Shown here piece by piece: positions 42,906 to 56,900 of a stretch of DNA of 64,000 bases. This DNA comes from Clavaria fumosa (Eukaryota > Basidiomycota > Agaricomycetes > Agaricales > Clavariaceae): positions 930,001 through 994,000 of the forward strand of contig OX637797.1 of the NCBI GenBank assembly GCA_951802425.1, given 5' to 3'. Position numbers and translations under genes: made by a program. Every line of letters starts with the position of its first letter. Position 1 is the stretch's first letter. The notes under the pieces are model-generated. The model ran no database searches. It saw only the letters and a list, made by a program, of their open reading frames with translations, and was not told where the DNA came from.

Positions 42906-44901
42906 TCACGGCACACAGGCAAATCCCTCATGCACCCAAGCCGGCAGCTCATTAGTTCCGTATGTCCCCAGACTTGTCTCGTACCTCCACGCATGCAGGT
43001 ACAGCGTCAGTTGCATCAGATCTGGGTCTGGATGCAGAGGCAGCAAACACTCGCCACAGTATGTGTGCGCAAATGCTGATCGCAGCACGTGAGACGAATT
43101 GGGAGGAGGGTGGAGCATCTGGACCGCGGCGTGTAAGCTGGGTTGTTCGGGCCTCGATTCTAGCCCTGTGTCGCCCTGGCGGGGCGGGGAACGCAGGGGA
43201 AATTTAAGGGGTGGTACGGGGAGAAGTGATTTGACGTGTGCGACGGCGGCCTGGAACATGCGCCAGTCTAAGGGCACCATTGTATTCATATTCCCCTGCG
43301 AATGACAATTTGAATGTGCCACTGTCGCGTTCTGGTTAGGAACATGTGTCGGCGCATCTCCTTCTACATCCTGTCCAAGGTTGGAAGGTCTGCGGTGGTA
43401 TTTCTTCGAAGGGGCTTGTGAATAAAGGAACTTACAGAATCGTGTCTAACAAACCTGATTATAAATAGGATCATTTGTGATTGGATGTCCGAGGTACTGT
43501 AGGTGGACTCGGATTTGATGCACTGTTCGATCATGAATTAGAATCCTTTTCAATCGCGAAAACCACGGCTCATACTTCGGCCTGTCAATGGCTCGCCTGA
43601 CACAAGTTGGAGCCGGTATATGTGACATTAGAAAAGTTTGCGCACATTTGATAACGCTGCTATCAGTGTGTCGATCATACCGAATGCGTGTGAAGATCGT
43701 CTTCGCAGTCTTAAGTCAAGGCATTGCATTTTAAAAACGGCGACAGGTCTAAGCAGTGATGTGAGAAACGGGCGCACCTTGCCCTCTGGGTGCACTTCTG
43801 ACAGCCCCCCTGAGTTTCGTATTGGACCCTCGCAGGATACTTGGTCCCTGCAAGATGGTAAGGAAAAGCATGCCAGTTATTTAATTTTTGTGTGGAGTGT
43901 ATGAGAGGCAGCAGATGACCCTGGGAACTCCCCCGCACAGCGCGCAATGTATGTCTTCCGGACCGCCTGCTTCCCAAACTCGCGGGTGAGCGTGTGCGCG
44001 AGCGAGGGCGACAATGGGATTATCATAAGTCCGGACGTCAGTCGGTCAAGCCTGTTGATTGCTGTCGCGTCATGCCTGAGTATCGCTGTCAATGCCGAAG
44101 CGAGAACGAGATACGAAACTGATCGCCGTAGGGAACCCGAGGGTGTGCTTGAGCATATGCACGAGCGTCTGATGCCGGTATCTACCTGTCGGGTGGACAG
44201 GCTGGGAGCGCATGAGTCGTCCTGAAGGATAGGGAAATGCGCGGGCGTAGTCACCACACCGCTGGGCTTGTCGATCACTAGAAAGCCACGCGTCCGGTCG
44301 TGGTGAAGGATCTTGACTGGGGCTGACGAAATGGGGGGTTCGTGCATATGTACGACGTGCCTGGTTCGACGTAACGTGGGTCAGCGCTCACCACGTACTT
44401 CCCCACGACGCACTGCAGGCTATCGCGAGGTCTAAACACGTCGTCCAGCGCAGTGATGACGCCATTAACTTCAATCATTCCACATTCTAATGCGTTTTTC
44501 TGACCACAAGAACCATCCGGCACAGGGGGACGCGTCGGTAAGACGCGACAACGAAGAAAGATTCTGAAGTATCTTACGTAGTATTGAGGCGGGCGGCCTC
44601 GAAACTCATCAGCCATGACCTCTAGAATGGGCCTTTTGAACCAGCGGCCTTTCGCCGCAGACATACGCACGGTCCAATACGGCTCTAGCTTGAGCAGGCC
44701 TGTTGTTGAACAAGCCGAGGGTTTTGGTAGAGGCAATGGACCCTGATCGACCTGCGCGCCGAGACGGAGAAAATGGTAAAGAACGTGGTGAAACTGATGG
44801 TGAGGGTGCAAGGCGACGTGCGGTGTGAGATTACGATGAATCTGACGAGTGTGCTGTGTACAGGTCTTTCTGGCCGTCTGGCACATCAAAGAGGCTTGCA
44901 T
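42906..44901 (-). CDS. RluA-family pseudouridine synthase (Pus8/Pus9/Rib2-like)
   Basis: Minus-strand exons can be joined to read LKLEPYWTVRMSAAKGRWF, an S4-like MIEVNGVITALDDVFRPRDS, then HEPPISSAPVKILHHD. The catalytic block [37 protein letters not shown] and a C-terminal YCGECLLPLHPDPDLMQLTLYLHAWRYE follow. NRLD holds the catalytic Asp of this family, which converts uridine to pseudouridine in tRNA or other RNA. The usual GRTHQIRVH reads GRMHQIRVH here if the intron at about 43533-43582 is placed as I read it. The 5' end is uncertain and the start codon may lie upstream of 44901. It converges on ABC copy A with about 210 bp between stops. Confidence 0.8.
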
Positions 44902-45104
44902 GCTGCGTCACCACATTGGCCGCGCGGGGAAAGTTCACAACGCACGTCTCGCCAAAAGGCAACCCAAGTTTCCAAACCATGGTCTGTAATTTTGCGAATA
45001 CATGGTATACAAAGGGATGTTGGCCTCTCTCAGCCGTGTCTGTTCTGATGGAGCATCTAAATTGACATGGTCGTCGGCATTGACCTTCATGGTGGCTACA
45101 CATA

Positions 45105-45723
45105 CTGTACCATTTAACTCAATTCACCGGTAACGCGTAACGCAGCTCTCAAAATCAGTGAAAAGTAACACATGTAACGCATAACAGTCCAAATTGGTGA
45201 ATTGATTCAACTAGTTACCAAATTGGGTTACTCAGCACTCTCTATGCTCAAGAATGTGAAGGACGGTAAGCCAGTAGGTGATGATCCACAGGGGGAGAAA
45301 AGTTTCCTCCGTTGATTGACTTCCTACACATTTTAAAGACTTGATTTCAGGAGATGCCAATTGTAAGCCTTGATGCAAATTTTGGATCACTGTGGGAGAG
45401 GGTGCCGTGCTGCGAAGGAGGGCTTTTATGTTGTTGGGTGAGATATTAGGAGGTTTGCTAGAAAATGTTAAACTTTTGAAGGTTTTGCCTGTCGGATATC
45501 AAAAGCCAGGAGATCAGTTATGGGTAGTTTTTGGCTTGGGAGATACTCTTTCAGGATATCTGGAGGTATCTTGAGTGCGGACATGGCTGAGAGGGATTTT
45601 TTCAAGGGTGGTGAATGTTACTCCTTGTCACACATAACACTCATTTTTGGTGAAACCCCCAATTCACCAGATGCGTAACGCGTAACACATAGCGGTGAAT
45701 TGAGTTATTAATAAATGGTACAG
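45105..45723. mobile_element. 619-bp MITE-like element with TA target-site duplication
   Basis: The outer ends CTGTACCATTT and AAATGGTACAG are exact inverted repeats. They are followed inside by AACTCAATTCACCG and its complement, offset by a short ATTAATAA insertion on the right. TA flanks both ends (45103-45104 and 45724-45725). Internal near-repeats of GTAACGCGTAACGC occur next to both ends. No transposase is encoded, so mobilisation in trans by a Tc1/mariner-type enzyme is a reasonable guess. Confidence 0.75.
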
Positions 45724-45725
45724 TA

Positions 45726-46407
45726 ATGTCATTTACAATACAGCGATTGAGAATCTCCCTAAATACATCTATGAATCTTCAGCCTTTCCGTACTTGATTT
45801 ACACCAAGTGAGAGGTTTGCTCACCTCTGGTTATTACAGTCGACACAACATATCCAGTGTCCATTCCTGGTTGTGAGCATTCTGGTGTCCCTTTCCATAT
45901 TCCATATGATAGAAGCTCGAACGCCTCCTGAGCTTAAACAACACTCGTTTCTGGTCTTGATAACGGCTTTCCATCATGGGCGGAGTCGAGCAGGCCCTGA
46001 AGCGACAGCAGCAGCGTTACAAGACTCGCAGCTGCCGGTTGCGAAAATTCCGGCTCCGCACCGTTTTGTCTCCTGACACGCGCCGATCTCCCGATTGCCT
46101 TGTTGTACTTCACTACCTTGCATCTGCAATGCCCATATTAGCTTGCGACAGATCTTTGTGACCGATGCACAACTCAAACACCCCTCATTAAGGGACGCGA
46201 AGCGAAAAAATTCGTGTTCCAGCTGCTCGGAAAGGCAATGTGGCCCGCCTTGCGACGTCGGAAAGGCACGACGCCAGGGGTGGGAGATTGAATTAGTATG
46301 CCCCTGTCTAAAACCCGGAGGTTTTCAACACTAATGGAAAAGTCACCCAGTCAAGACGTTAGCTTCGGTTTTAGGGCGAACCCCGCTTCTCTGCTCTTGC
46401 CAATAAC
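45726..46407. other. Upstream region of ABC copy B, no supportable gene
   Basis: A 61-codon open frame at 45976-46161 (MGGVEQALKRQQQRYKTRSC) is basic but shows no domain and is not called. Similarity to the copy A flank begins only at about 46379, shortly before the start codon. Confidence 0.5.
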
Positions 46408-49400
46408 ATGGATTCAGATCTCTGCTTGCATTCTGGTATCTGGGCATTTTCAGATCCCTGTGTCCGAGCAATATGGAGTGCCATTGCACCAGTTGCGTTG
46501 GTCGCTCTCATCGGCCTCAGCCACATACCGTTGCCCGACCGTATTAGCGAAACCTGGGACTTCATCACGTCGCCTCTGCGGACATTTATCACCCTTGTAG
46601 AAGCCGAAGCCCTCGACGACCCGGAAGGAGAATTTACGCGTCGTTCGACAGTCACGGATGAACACGACCAGCCTAACACTGACTATGTCCCTCTGTGGCG
46701 CACTGTTGTGCTCGGCTGGGTTGCACTCCTTGAAGCCCTTGCTTGGTTGTCTATTGGTGTCTTTCGACTCATCGTCAACTCGAAAGATTTATTGTATACT
46801 CTATGTCCCATCGCCATCGCTGGAACTTGGCTCTATGCATCTATTCGTCCCATAGTGTATCCAACTCTCACGCCGCCTTATGACCTCTTTGCGTTGTTCT
46901 TATGCCATCTAGCAACCGGGACATTGCATTTGGGTGGTGTACTGTACGATTGGGCCATCCTGGAGGAACTTTCGATTGACTGGTTTACATTGATTGGGCT
47001 GGGTGCCAACCTATCTGCTGTGGTGGTCCTACTGTTCGTTATCCTTCAGATGCCGCTTGGGATACCAAGTAAACGAGTTCGCCGAGAAGACATTGTGAGC
47101 ATTTCTTTATATACTATAATGGTATCCATATCATTAACATGCGTCGCTGATTTGTTTCGAAGGGGAAATCTGTATCCCCAGAGGACTACACATCTCTATG
47201 GCGCTGGATCACAATCTCGTGGCTCCGACCCATACAGAAACGCGTGCCTTGTTCATTCCTTTTCCATTGTTGTGTCCCTGACGCTGCTTCTCGTTTCAGG
47301 GCTTGTCCACGACTCTCAAAGAGGATGACGTTTGGGCCCTTAGCCCGACAATCAAGTCTCAGCCAATTTTCGTCAAGTTCCGACGCACCCTAGATGCCTT
47401 TCAAAATGTCTCTTCCCCTCTGAACTTTCCCGCTGGAAGGTCCAAGCTGTTGCAAACTCTTTGGGCCACTAGCTCACAGGACCTGCTGTAAAATTCTTAT
47501 TCATCTTATTGTAGTGCTCTGCTCACATCTCTATGCATCAGGTTGGACTTCGGTCTTACGCTTCTTACGGCGATCCTGAAATACGTCTCTCCCTTTCTCC
47601 TAAAGTGAGCCTATCTTCCATATTGTGGGCTACATGCAATGTTGAATAAGCGTGAAAGGCGCATCCTGGATGCCATTGACCATCCCTCTCATGAGTCTTA
47701 TGTGCAGGCTCATATTTATGCCTTCTTGGCTTGCATATTTAACCTTCTCGCCGCCGAGACAGAACTTCTAAGCCTCTGGTTTAACCAACGCGCTCTCACC
47801 CGCTTACGTTCAGAGCTTATGGCTGCCATATTCGACAAGTCATTGAAGAAGAAGGATTATTCCGCAATCGTAGACAAGGAGAAGGAGGCGGCCTTCAAGG
47901 ATGCGAGATGTAAGATGATGACTTCTGTATCGGCATTGCCTGTCAGGCTGAATAGTTGCGCGCCCCGTATTCCAACAGGTGAGATCTGTATCATATCGGC
48001 TAGATTGAAAACCTGGCGCCACTGACTTTCGATCGCACAGCAACCGATACGAAGTCAGATGATCCAAAAGGAGGAGCAAATGTAGGCAAAGTTATGAATC
48101 TAATGTCTGCGAATGCCAGTGAAGTGCGCACCCACACTTCTTTGCAGTCTGGGACTCACGTCATCGTAGGTCGCAATTGTGATAGGCATATTCCACCTTG
48201 CGTACAGCGGTGAGCACGCTCTGCCTTTACGCTTATTTTTGACTGACGCCCCGTCTTCAGCTCCGCTCGAAATCTTCATCGGTGGTGCCTTCTTGTATCA
48301 GTGAGCTCCATATCTTTCCGCTGTCCCAACACCTCATCTCCCTCTCCCTAGACTCCTCGGATGGTCTGCTTTTGCGGGTGGTGCCGTCTTGTTAGCAGGT
48401 GCATTCCTACATTTCATTCTTGGAACTGACATCAATCGTTGACATCAGCATGGCCACTGAACGGTTACTTCTCGAGACGGAAGCTGCAAATTCACAAAAG
48501 CCTCTCCACTGTGAGGGACCAGAGAATGGCTGTGTTAAACGAGCTCATCGGCGGTGTACGGTCTCTCAACCTCTGGCATATAATGCAATGAACTTTGCCT
48601 CCTTAGATCAAATTTATTAAATTTTTTGCGTGGGATGATCGCTGGGTTGCGCGGACACTTGAGGCGAGAGATCGCGAAATACATTGGCTTCGTAAAGGTA
48701 CATCTCTCGCTTCAACGTCCTCGTGACGAAGCATCATCCTCGGGCCATGCAGGTCGCACCAACGCAGTCATGTTCGATACTTTATGGAATTCCGTACCAG
48801 TGCTTATGTTGCTTGTATCCTTCTTCGCATTTGTGGCACAAGGTAATAAATTAACCACACCGATTGCGTTCACGGTACGCCGTTTTACTTCTATCGCATC
48901 GCGTCCTGATTGGTGAGTCCTGTAGTCGATCGCGCTCTTTGGGCTACTCCAGTACGTGCCGTATCACTTGCCCGTCCACTTCCTGAAGTAGAGAGTAATG
49001 CAGGCGCCCACTGAGCATCCTTCCTATGTTTTTCATGGAACTCTTACAAGTCCCTCTTTTCCTTGCGCTAAAAATGGATTGTTGCTGATATGCGTCCATA
49101 GAGCAAGGTGGCCGCCGACCGGATCGAGACGTACCTGAACGAAGAAGAAGTTTCCGGCCAAGTATCTGCCCTCAAAAGGGGGGGAACGTACCCGGGAGAA
49201 TTGCCGAATGATACCGGTCTCGGGATCCGATCGGGCTGCTTCAGATGGAACCAGCCACCACAAGAGAATCCGAGGGGCAGCCTTACTCCGAGTGACAATG
49301 AGACTGCAGCACAGATAACAACGTCTATTAATGACGACACGACCTCGAGATTCGAGCTGAGGGATATCAATGTTGTCGTTCCCGATGGCCATTTAACCAT

Positions 49401-52400
49401 GGTCATGGGACAAACCGGCAGCGGGAAAACAGCGCTTCTGGTCAGTGATGGAGTCTCACTTATTTTCAATACTGAAGGAGTGTAGATGGCTCTCCTTGGC
49501 GAATTAACGGCGCTTCCTGGAAGTTGCCTCATTATGTCTAAAGACATTAACCGTATCGACTCCCATGGCCTTATGCATGCTATCTCTTATGCGGCACAAT
49601 TACCTTGGCTCAGGTGCCAAAGCATCAGAGACAATATACTCTTTGGCCATCCCTTCAATGACACGAGATACGAGCAAGTAATAGAATGTTGCGCTTTGAA
49701 ACCAGATCTGCAAATTTTTGAAGATGGAGATGCAACTGAGATCGGTGCACGGTGGGTACATGGTTTTCTCCGTCATCAACGACTATTTAAACTATCTGGC
49801 AAGGGGAATCACCTTGTCTGGTGGTCAGAAGGCGAGGTAGAAGAATTTCCTTCCGTGGGAATGTCATAGCTGATGTTCGTACGCAGGGTTGCACTTGCGC
49901 GCGCTATTTATGCGCCTACGAAATACGTACTTTTGGATGACCCATTGAGTGCTGTGGTGAGTCATTCTGTCGAACTACGTTTATTCTGTTACACATGATA
50001 TGATTTCAGGATAGCCAAACGGCCCGATTTTTGCTTGAGCGGCTTCTCTGCGGTCCCCTCTTAGAGCATCGCACAGTTGTATGATTCGCTCGCATTCCCT
50101 TTCAAATCTGGCCGTTTTTGACATGAATCAAAGGTTCTGGTTACCCACCATGTCGAGCTCGTCTTACCTGCAGCTTATTATTTGATTCGAATGGTTGATG
50201 GTCGTATTGACATGCAAGGAACTGTCACGGATCTACGGCGTCGGGGCATGCTTGAAGTTATAAAGCAAGCTGGGGCGAGGGAGGACGTTACTCTAGACCA
50301 ACACGTCACACAAGCATTGAACCACGAACCGTCAGCAGACAGGAAACCCAGGAAGCTAGTCCAAGTAAGTTTCCCTTTGATGTAGAAACTTAATCTTAAA
50401 AAGGTACTCTCGCATTGACATTCCGCCTTAGGAAGAGCATAGGGAAATAGGAAGGGTGAAATGGTCAATCTACAAGGCTTACCTCAAGGCCTCGTGAGTT
50501 CTCCTCCATGTCTCTCATCAACTAGCCTCACTACCCGACCCCAATAAGCTCGTTTTGGACATGGATCTTCTTGTTACTCCTCTTTGTCGTCATTGAAGTA
50601 GGTCTCGTCTCACCCTTGTCTCGTTCTTGGTTGAGCAATTATCTAGATCGTCGGATTATCGGAGAAATTATGGATCAAGGTGCGATCTCCTACTTCTTGA
50701 CCTCTCTGCTTGCTTTTGGACTCGTTTCATAGATTTGGAGTGAGGCATATGAAGATGCTAGATCTCTGCATACCCGCCTGTTCCTAAACCCACGATCTTC
50801 GAGCTTGGCCGTACACGAGATACCCGCGAACGTTGTGTCAACTTCTCGACTCGTTCGCCCTGGTGATCTTCGCGGCCAAACATTGTTCGGATTGGGTTGG
50901 GAATGGCGTAGTGCACAACAGCACCCATTTTTTTATGTTGGCATCTTCTCAGTGATAGGGATAGCGAAGATGGCCTTTCAGATAATGAGATATGTGGTGC
51001 AGGTCAACGGAGGGCTCAGAGCATCTCGAACGTTATTCAAGCAGCTTCTCGTCACAGTTGTTCGTGCCACCATGCGCTGGCATGACACGACGCCACAAGG
51101 TTCGGTATCTCGTGCTCGCCCAACGCGACTGAAGTCTTACCATAGCATGCGCAGGCCGGATATTAAATCGCTTCGGAAAGGTACGAATCTACATGTTCAA
51201 ATAACTTAAGCTTACGGGCAGTCAACAGGACATGGAAAAAATAGATATAACTTTGAGCAACTCCCTCTCACATATCAACGCCTCCCTCGCGTTCTTCTTG
51301 TCAGGTTCTTTAACTGTGTTGTATGAGTTCACAGCATCTCAATTGTGTTCTCGACTGATTGGCTATTCTAGTTTTTTCCTTCCTGGATTCATTTTACCCG
51401 CCGTCATTTTGGCATTCATATATTATCGATTAACCGTTAACTATCTCAACGCTGGCCGTGATCTTCGCCGTATGGAGTCTAACACGCGCTCTCCAATTTA
51501 CAGCGCATTTGGCGAAGTCTTGGAAGGGATTGTAACGATCCGCGCTTTTTCTGCCGAGAAGCGGTTCTTGATCGATCTCCATCGCAAGATTGATCTCACG
51601 ACTAAAGTTTGTTCCCGTTATTTGCATCCGCTTTTCATGCACATAAGAATTGCTTTTGAAGCTATGGTACACATATTGGCTGACAAATAGGTGGCTACTC
51701 TTCAATTTCCAATGCGTTGGTACGGCTGTGATCCTTTCGACAACTCTCTTTGCTCTGTCTGGCTTTGTATCCGCCGGGATCGTACGTTCTTTTTCTTCAT
51801 TCGCTGCTGATAATCATGCCAACATTCATTGAGGCTGGGATTTGCATCACATGTGCTTTGACATTCACCGGATCAATGTATTCGATGTGCCGGTATGTGC
51901 TACAACTCTTTCCATCGTTTGCTCTCGTGACATACGCGCGATTCCTGTTAGATTTTGGACTGAGATGGAGCTTGATTTCAAGTTTGTGTGAGGGATCATC
52001 TTGTTTCCGATATCCTGATTGTTCTACAGCGCTGTCGAGCGAGTCGTGGAGTATTTGGAACTTCCTCAAGAGCCAGTGGCAATTGTCCAATCAAACCCAC
52101 TCCCCGCATATTGGCCGTCAACATCGAACAAGGACTATCTTGTACGAGTGGAAAGTCTCGCTGTTAAGTATGCGCCGGAATTGCCAGAAATACTCCATGG
52201 CATCTCCTTCAATCTCAGTGCCAAAGAGCGCATCGGTTTGCTTGGCCGAACTGGTATACCTTAATCTAATGTTCTGCGCATCTGTTTACCCCACTTTTTT
52301 AAGGAAGCGGAAAATCCACACTTGCTATGAGTTTATTGCGTTTCGTGAGATGTCTCGGGCCCATTTGTTCCGCTGATCGATCTAAATCATATTAGGTTGA

Positions 52401-53441
52401 GCCTTCCAAGGGTAGAATCATCATTGACGGCGTGGATATTTCAACTATTGGTCTACATGATTTGAGGTCACGCTTGGTGAGTCGATCTTATCGATGCATG
52501 TCGCGTCAGTCAGGTTTAGCTATAATGACGTGAACGAAAGATCTTCATCCCGCAAGTAAGACAACATCCAAGAATTCCTTTGATGACTATTAATATGACT
52601 CAAAGGACGCAACCCTATTCTCTGGATCTTTGCGCGAGAACCTGGATCCATTCGGTAAGAAGCTTTCGTCTATATGACCTCGAGTCCTTATCCTAGGATG
52701 CAGAGGAGTATGAAGATAAGGATTGTCTCGACGTGCTATATAGAGTCCACCTTCTCAGTCGAAGTGCATTTGGATCGCAGCACCCTTCGTGCGCAACCTC
52801 GCGTGCCCCCTCCACACAAGACCTAGAACAAGAAGACACCCCTTCGTCTATCTTCACCTTTGTAACTACTGAGAGCAGTGCCCAAATTACGCTCGACACT
52901 GCAGTGTCAGCTGGCGGCGCGAACTTTTCTCAAGGCCAGAGACAATTGATAGCCTTGGCAAGGGCTCTTCTTCGGCGTGGATCGATTATTATTTTAGATG
53001 AAGCGACCAGTAGCATAGATTTCGACACGGATGCCAAGATCCAAGCTACGATCCGAGAAGAGTTTTGTAATTCTTTACTGATCACCAGTGCGTTATCTCC
53101 GTTTCTATTTATTTCTCACCCTTTTGCCTTGCTGAGAGGGTCTGTGTGCAAACAGTTGCTCATCGGCTTCAAACTATCATTGACTATGATCGCCTCATGA
53201 TCCTTGATAACGGGGAGGTGATTGTCCATTGTACTTGCTTTTGCATTTTGATTCAGACCTTTCTCCTCAGCTGGTGGAATTCGACACTCCTTTCAACCTG
53301 ATTCAGAAGGAAAGTGGTATCTTTAGGTCAATGTGTCTCAGTAGTGGGAATTTTGCAGAGCTTGAGGCCATTGCCAAGTCAAAGGCAGAGGGGGCTGGTA
53401 CTTACAAGAAAACTCCACCAACCGATTTTCGTATTGAATAG
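46408..53441 (+). CDS. ABCC (MRP-type) transporter, copy B
   Basis: Paralogue of the gene at 35692-42695 with the same exon plan. It starts [17 protein letters not shown] and shows N-terminal membrane segments, transmembrane domain 1 and NBD1 ([27 protein letters not shown] via a donor at about 49750 and acceptor [14 protein letters not shown]). A linker with [22 protein letters not shown], transmembrane domain 2 and NBD2 follow. NBD2 has GRTGSGKST, the micro-exon 52541-52555 (IFIPQ), [16 protein letters not shown] and [12 protein letters not shown]. The frame at 52733-52755 reads [14 protein letters not shown] and is intact where copy A is broken. The 3' third is nearly identical to copy A, including introns and about 100 bp past the stop. 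ATP-driven export of organic anions or xenobiotics is the known family role; the substrate is unknown. Confidence 0.85.
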
Positions 53442-53548
53442 ATTTTGTGGGATTTAGACTACCATTCAGATGGATGTCCTTACCACAGACCTGTGAGCCG
53501 TTTGAATGCGAACCGTTGACCATTTGACAACCGCGACTCGTGGCATAC

Positions 53549-53987
53549 ATTGCCGCAATGGGAACTATAATTGTGTTACTCTATCCCTTTGACAATCCAG
53601 GCAAGTCTCTCAATGTCAGTAACACCAATGCATCTGCTAAACGGCCACTCCTGCCTAAGCCTCAAGGCAGGGCACAAGCAATCGCTGGAGGGTAGACACG
53701 CTTCAAGTCCTGTTTGCCGCGATCAAAACCGCCTTGCCCACCGCTATTTATGGTAGTGATTCGGAGGCCCAGAAGCCTCAGCTGGGTGGAGGCTCGGGGG
53801 ATCCTGCGCGAGTCCAAGTTCGCAAGGACGAACAGACTCTCTTGCGCATCAAGTAACGTCGCCTGAAGAGCCGTTATTTCTTGAATGATCTACACATTAC
53901 CACACAAACAAGTGGGGCCCATACCAGTCTGAGGGGGGAATCATGGACTGGCCAAGCCATCGAATAAATAACAGAATTGTAGACCAT
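53549..53987. other. Intergenic stretch between convergent genes
   Basis: I see no gene or repeat. Similarity with the copy A downstream region ends at about 53548. Confidence 0.5.
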
Positions 53988-56900
53988 CTAAACTAGGCGG
54001 AATGGACAAGTCATCTCCTCTGCGGATGACGAATTGAGCTTCGGAAGGTCCCCCCAGTCGACGACGGCTTTACTCACATCTGACACTGTCAAGGTTTGCT
54101 TGTACGCTTCGATGTCCGGAATATACACAGCTCCGTCGACATCCTGCTTATACTCATCTTCAGCGGGATACTTTTCGGCCAATGCTGGAATCTCGGCCAA
54201 AAGCTCTGGCGCCTGCGTTTGATTGCCCAAGGCCTCTGTCCAATGTGCGACGAAGGCATCGAGCCCAGTCGGCTGTCCGGGTATGTCTTCCGGTAACTTG
54301 CCGCCATTGATAGGTGTGAGGCCGCGGGCAGTTACGAGGGATTCAAACGCCTGAGCTGCGGCATGGCTGATTGGCACTGGCCGAGACAATTGTGAAACCA
54401 AATGGATCGAAAATTTCGACCGTTCCGGCGAAGAAGGGTGAACACGTGTTCTGAACAGGTCCAAAACGTCTTCTTTGGTGACGCTCGGCACATAATCAGC
54501 ATCTTCCCAACCTGTGGGCATGGTAGCAACGTCAGGGGGTCTCCCAGTTTGACAGAAGCAACTCACGGCTCTCGAAATCGAGGTTGGTCGAAACAATCTT
54601 GCGCCAATACTCCTCAGCCTCTTCTCTCAGAGACTTCCAGTTCTCTCGCAGTTTACTGATCAGGCCTCTCTTGTGTTCTTGAAACGCGGCATCCTCCATA
54701 TTTGCAATATATTCTTCCGTGTTTCTTAAAAAATTGTCTACCCTTTGTTCCAGATACGTTGGTCCGCGCTCACTCTGTATCACGATAGCGAGGCGAACAT
54801 GTTCCCGGCCAGGGAGGAGGAACAACGAGCAGAAGACGGCGTATCCTAATTGCTCCTTCGTGCGGAGTGTGTTGAATGCAGGCTGCGAGAGAACTTGCGA
54901 TAGTAGCGAACACAGAACGCGCGCCCGAGGCGTGTCGGAAGGTCCAATGTACAGGCTGTAAGTCAGACAGGAGTTGGATTCCTTCGGATTCGGGACCGGC
55001 GCTCTCCAGACGGCATTGCACACTGCAATATTCAGTATTCGTTTTACACCATACTATGAGAGCTATGGCGCTCGAGACCTCACCTTTCTCAGGAAGCAAA
55101 GCACGTGCGACCACAGATAATGGTGGGATAGGAGATGCCGAGATGATATTTTCAGTCAATTCTGCTATCCGGATTGCTTCCTGTGTTGATGTTAGCCATT
55201 GAAATTCATACTGGACAGGTGGGACTGGGCGCACATCCTGATATATATTGCCCGCGACAAGCATTCTCATATACACTTGCCGGAACAATTTTGCGATGTG
55301 ATTTTGTACCTCTTCCTGAGTGATGGCTATACAAATGTCATTCAGAGAAGATCGGAAGACAAGTAGGTCGCGAAAGAATTACTCGGGACCTCTTTCAACA
55401 AGTCTTCCAGGGAATAGCAATGGTGAGTGAACAGTTGTATCATGTGGTCCGTCGCTATCGTCCACACATCACCGAGGAAGTGGTTCTTCCACTCTCGCTC
55501 AAGCTGTTTGCGAAGAAAAATTGTGAGCAGGACGCTAGGTCAACAGGAAAAGGTCAACGGGAGAACACGGATGCCTACGTCTTCTTTCATCACTTTGAGT
55601 CTGTCCTCCCTGACTACCAAATTCTTCGCTTTCTCTAGTACACGCTGCAGCAGCACAGAGAGCTTATCGTTGTACCCAAAGACGGTGAGTTTAACACCAA
55701 GCCGAATCGACGAAAACGAATAATTGAGCCCGGCAACTTGGGCATCATACGCATACTCAGCAAGGGAGTCTTCGACGAGACTTGCAAACAGACTGCGGGA
55801 TAGCCAGAACGTCGCATCAGCATTAGCAGCTGAGTCATGGTTCGGATGCAACATTACTGATTGAGGACAGCGGAGCGGACACTCTCATTTGCGACGGGGC
55901 TGAACGAGAAATTAGCTCAAGGACCTGCCACACGCGAATCTGAATACGCCAGACCTTCGTATTTCGATCGAGGCCAGTGCTTTGGGGACCCAAAAGCAAT
56001 CGTCCTTCTTATGCCAGAGAGTCGATAACGGCGTCTCGCGGACGAGATGCGGACGCCTGGTCGGCTGGACGAATGAAGGGTAAGCCTCAGGGTCGCAGAG
56101 ATACAGGGCGCAACGCACCTTGGCGACCCCGCGCTTCTCGACGTCCAAGTTAGTAGGAATGAACTGGTTAGGTCTGGGAAGGAAGAGTTCCTTGATACCG
56201 TTGGGCCCTTCGGCCTGTCCCCAGAACCGTAAACCTCGATAGAACGCATAAATCATGTACGCACCTCCTTGATGAACTCGTCATCGAGTCTGGTAACTCT
56301 ATATTCTGTTTGATACCAAGGCTCCTTCTGCCATTCCCCCGAAGCAAGTTTGTCGTGCTCCTCCCCACGAGCCATCAAGACTGACCTGGCCTTCCCGACC
56401 CTCAGGGTGTCGAGAATCTCCCTCATCTCACGCTCCTGTTGACCATCTTTGTCCCAGTCCCAGAGCAGCGATGGACCTGCAATGGTCAACTCAGGTAGCA
56501 CAGGCCACTCCATCCTGCTGGTGAGGGCCAATGCGTAGGCATCGGGTGATTTCTTCTCCAAAGAGTGAAATTTGATCTTGCGCAGTTTCGTGTTCTCCTC
56601 GTGATACAATGCCAACGATGGATGGGAGCGAACAACAGTGAGATAATTGAATAGGGCAAGCATGGCGGCACGGTAATTTCCTTTACAAAAAAGTTCATTC
56701 ATGATCTCTGGCACAAAAAAAAATATTTAAAACTTACGGAAGCCTTCTTGGGTCAGAACAATGGTACACTTGAGGAACGAAAATCCACGTCCCACGGATT
56801 GCACGCCGCTCGACAGACCGACACACCATCCCTTGTCCTTCAGATAGCTGTGAAGCGAACCGGGACCTTCGTGGCCCACCAAGTGGGAAATGTCATCGAA

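Noticed and set aside
45392..45574. 60-codon frame inside the MITE
   Set aside because: No domain or codon evidence; MITEs are usually non-coding.
45976..46161. Small basic ORF upstream of ABC copy B
   Set aside because: Too short, with no recognisable features or supporting context.
49741..49815. Apparent loss of a splice acceptor in ABC copy B before the first signature motif
   Set aside because: A different intron (donor after GCACG, acceptor GCAAG) works in both copies and gives the canonical [17 protein letters not shown], so copy B is not broken here.
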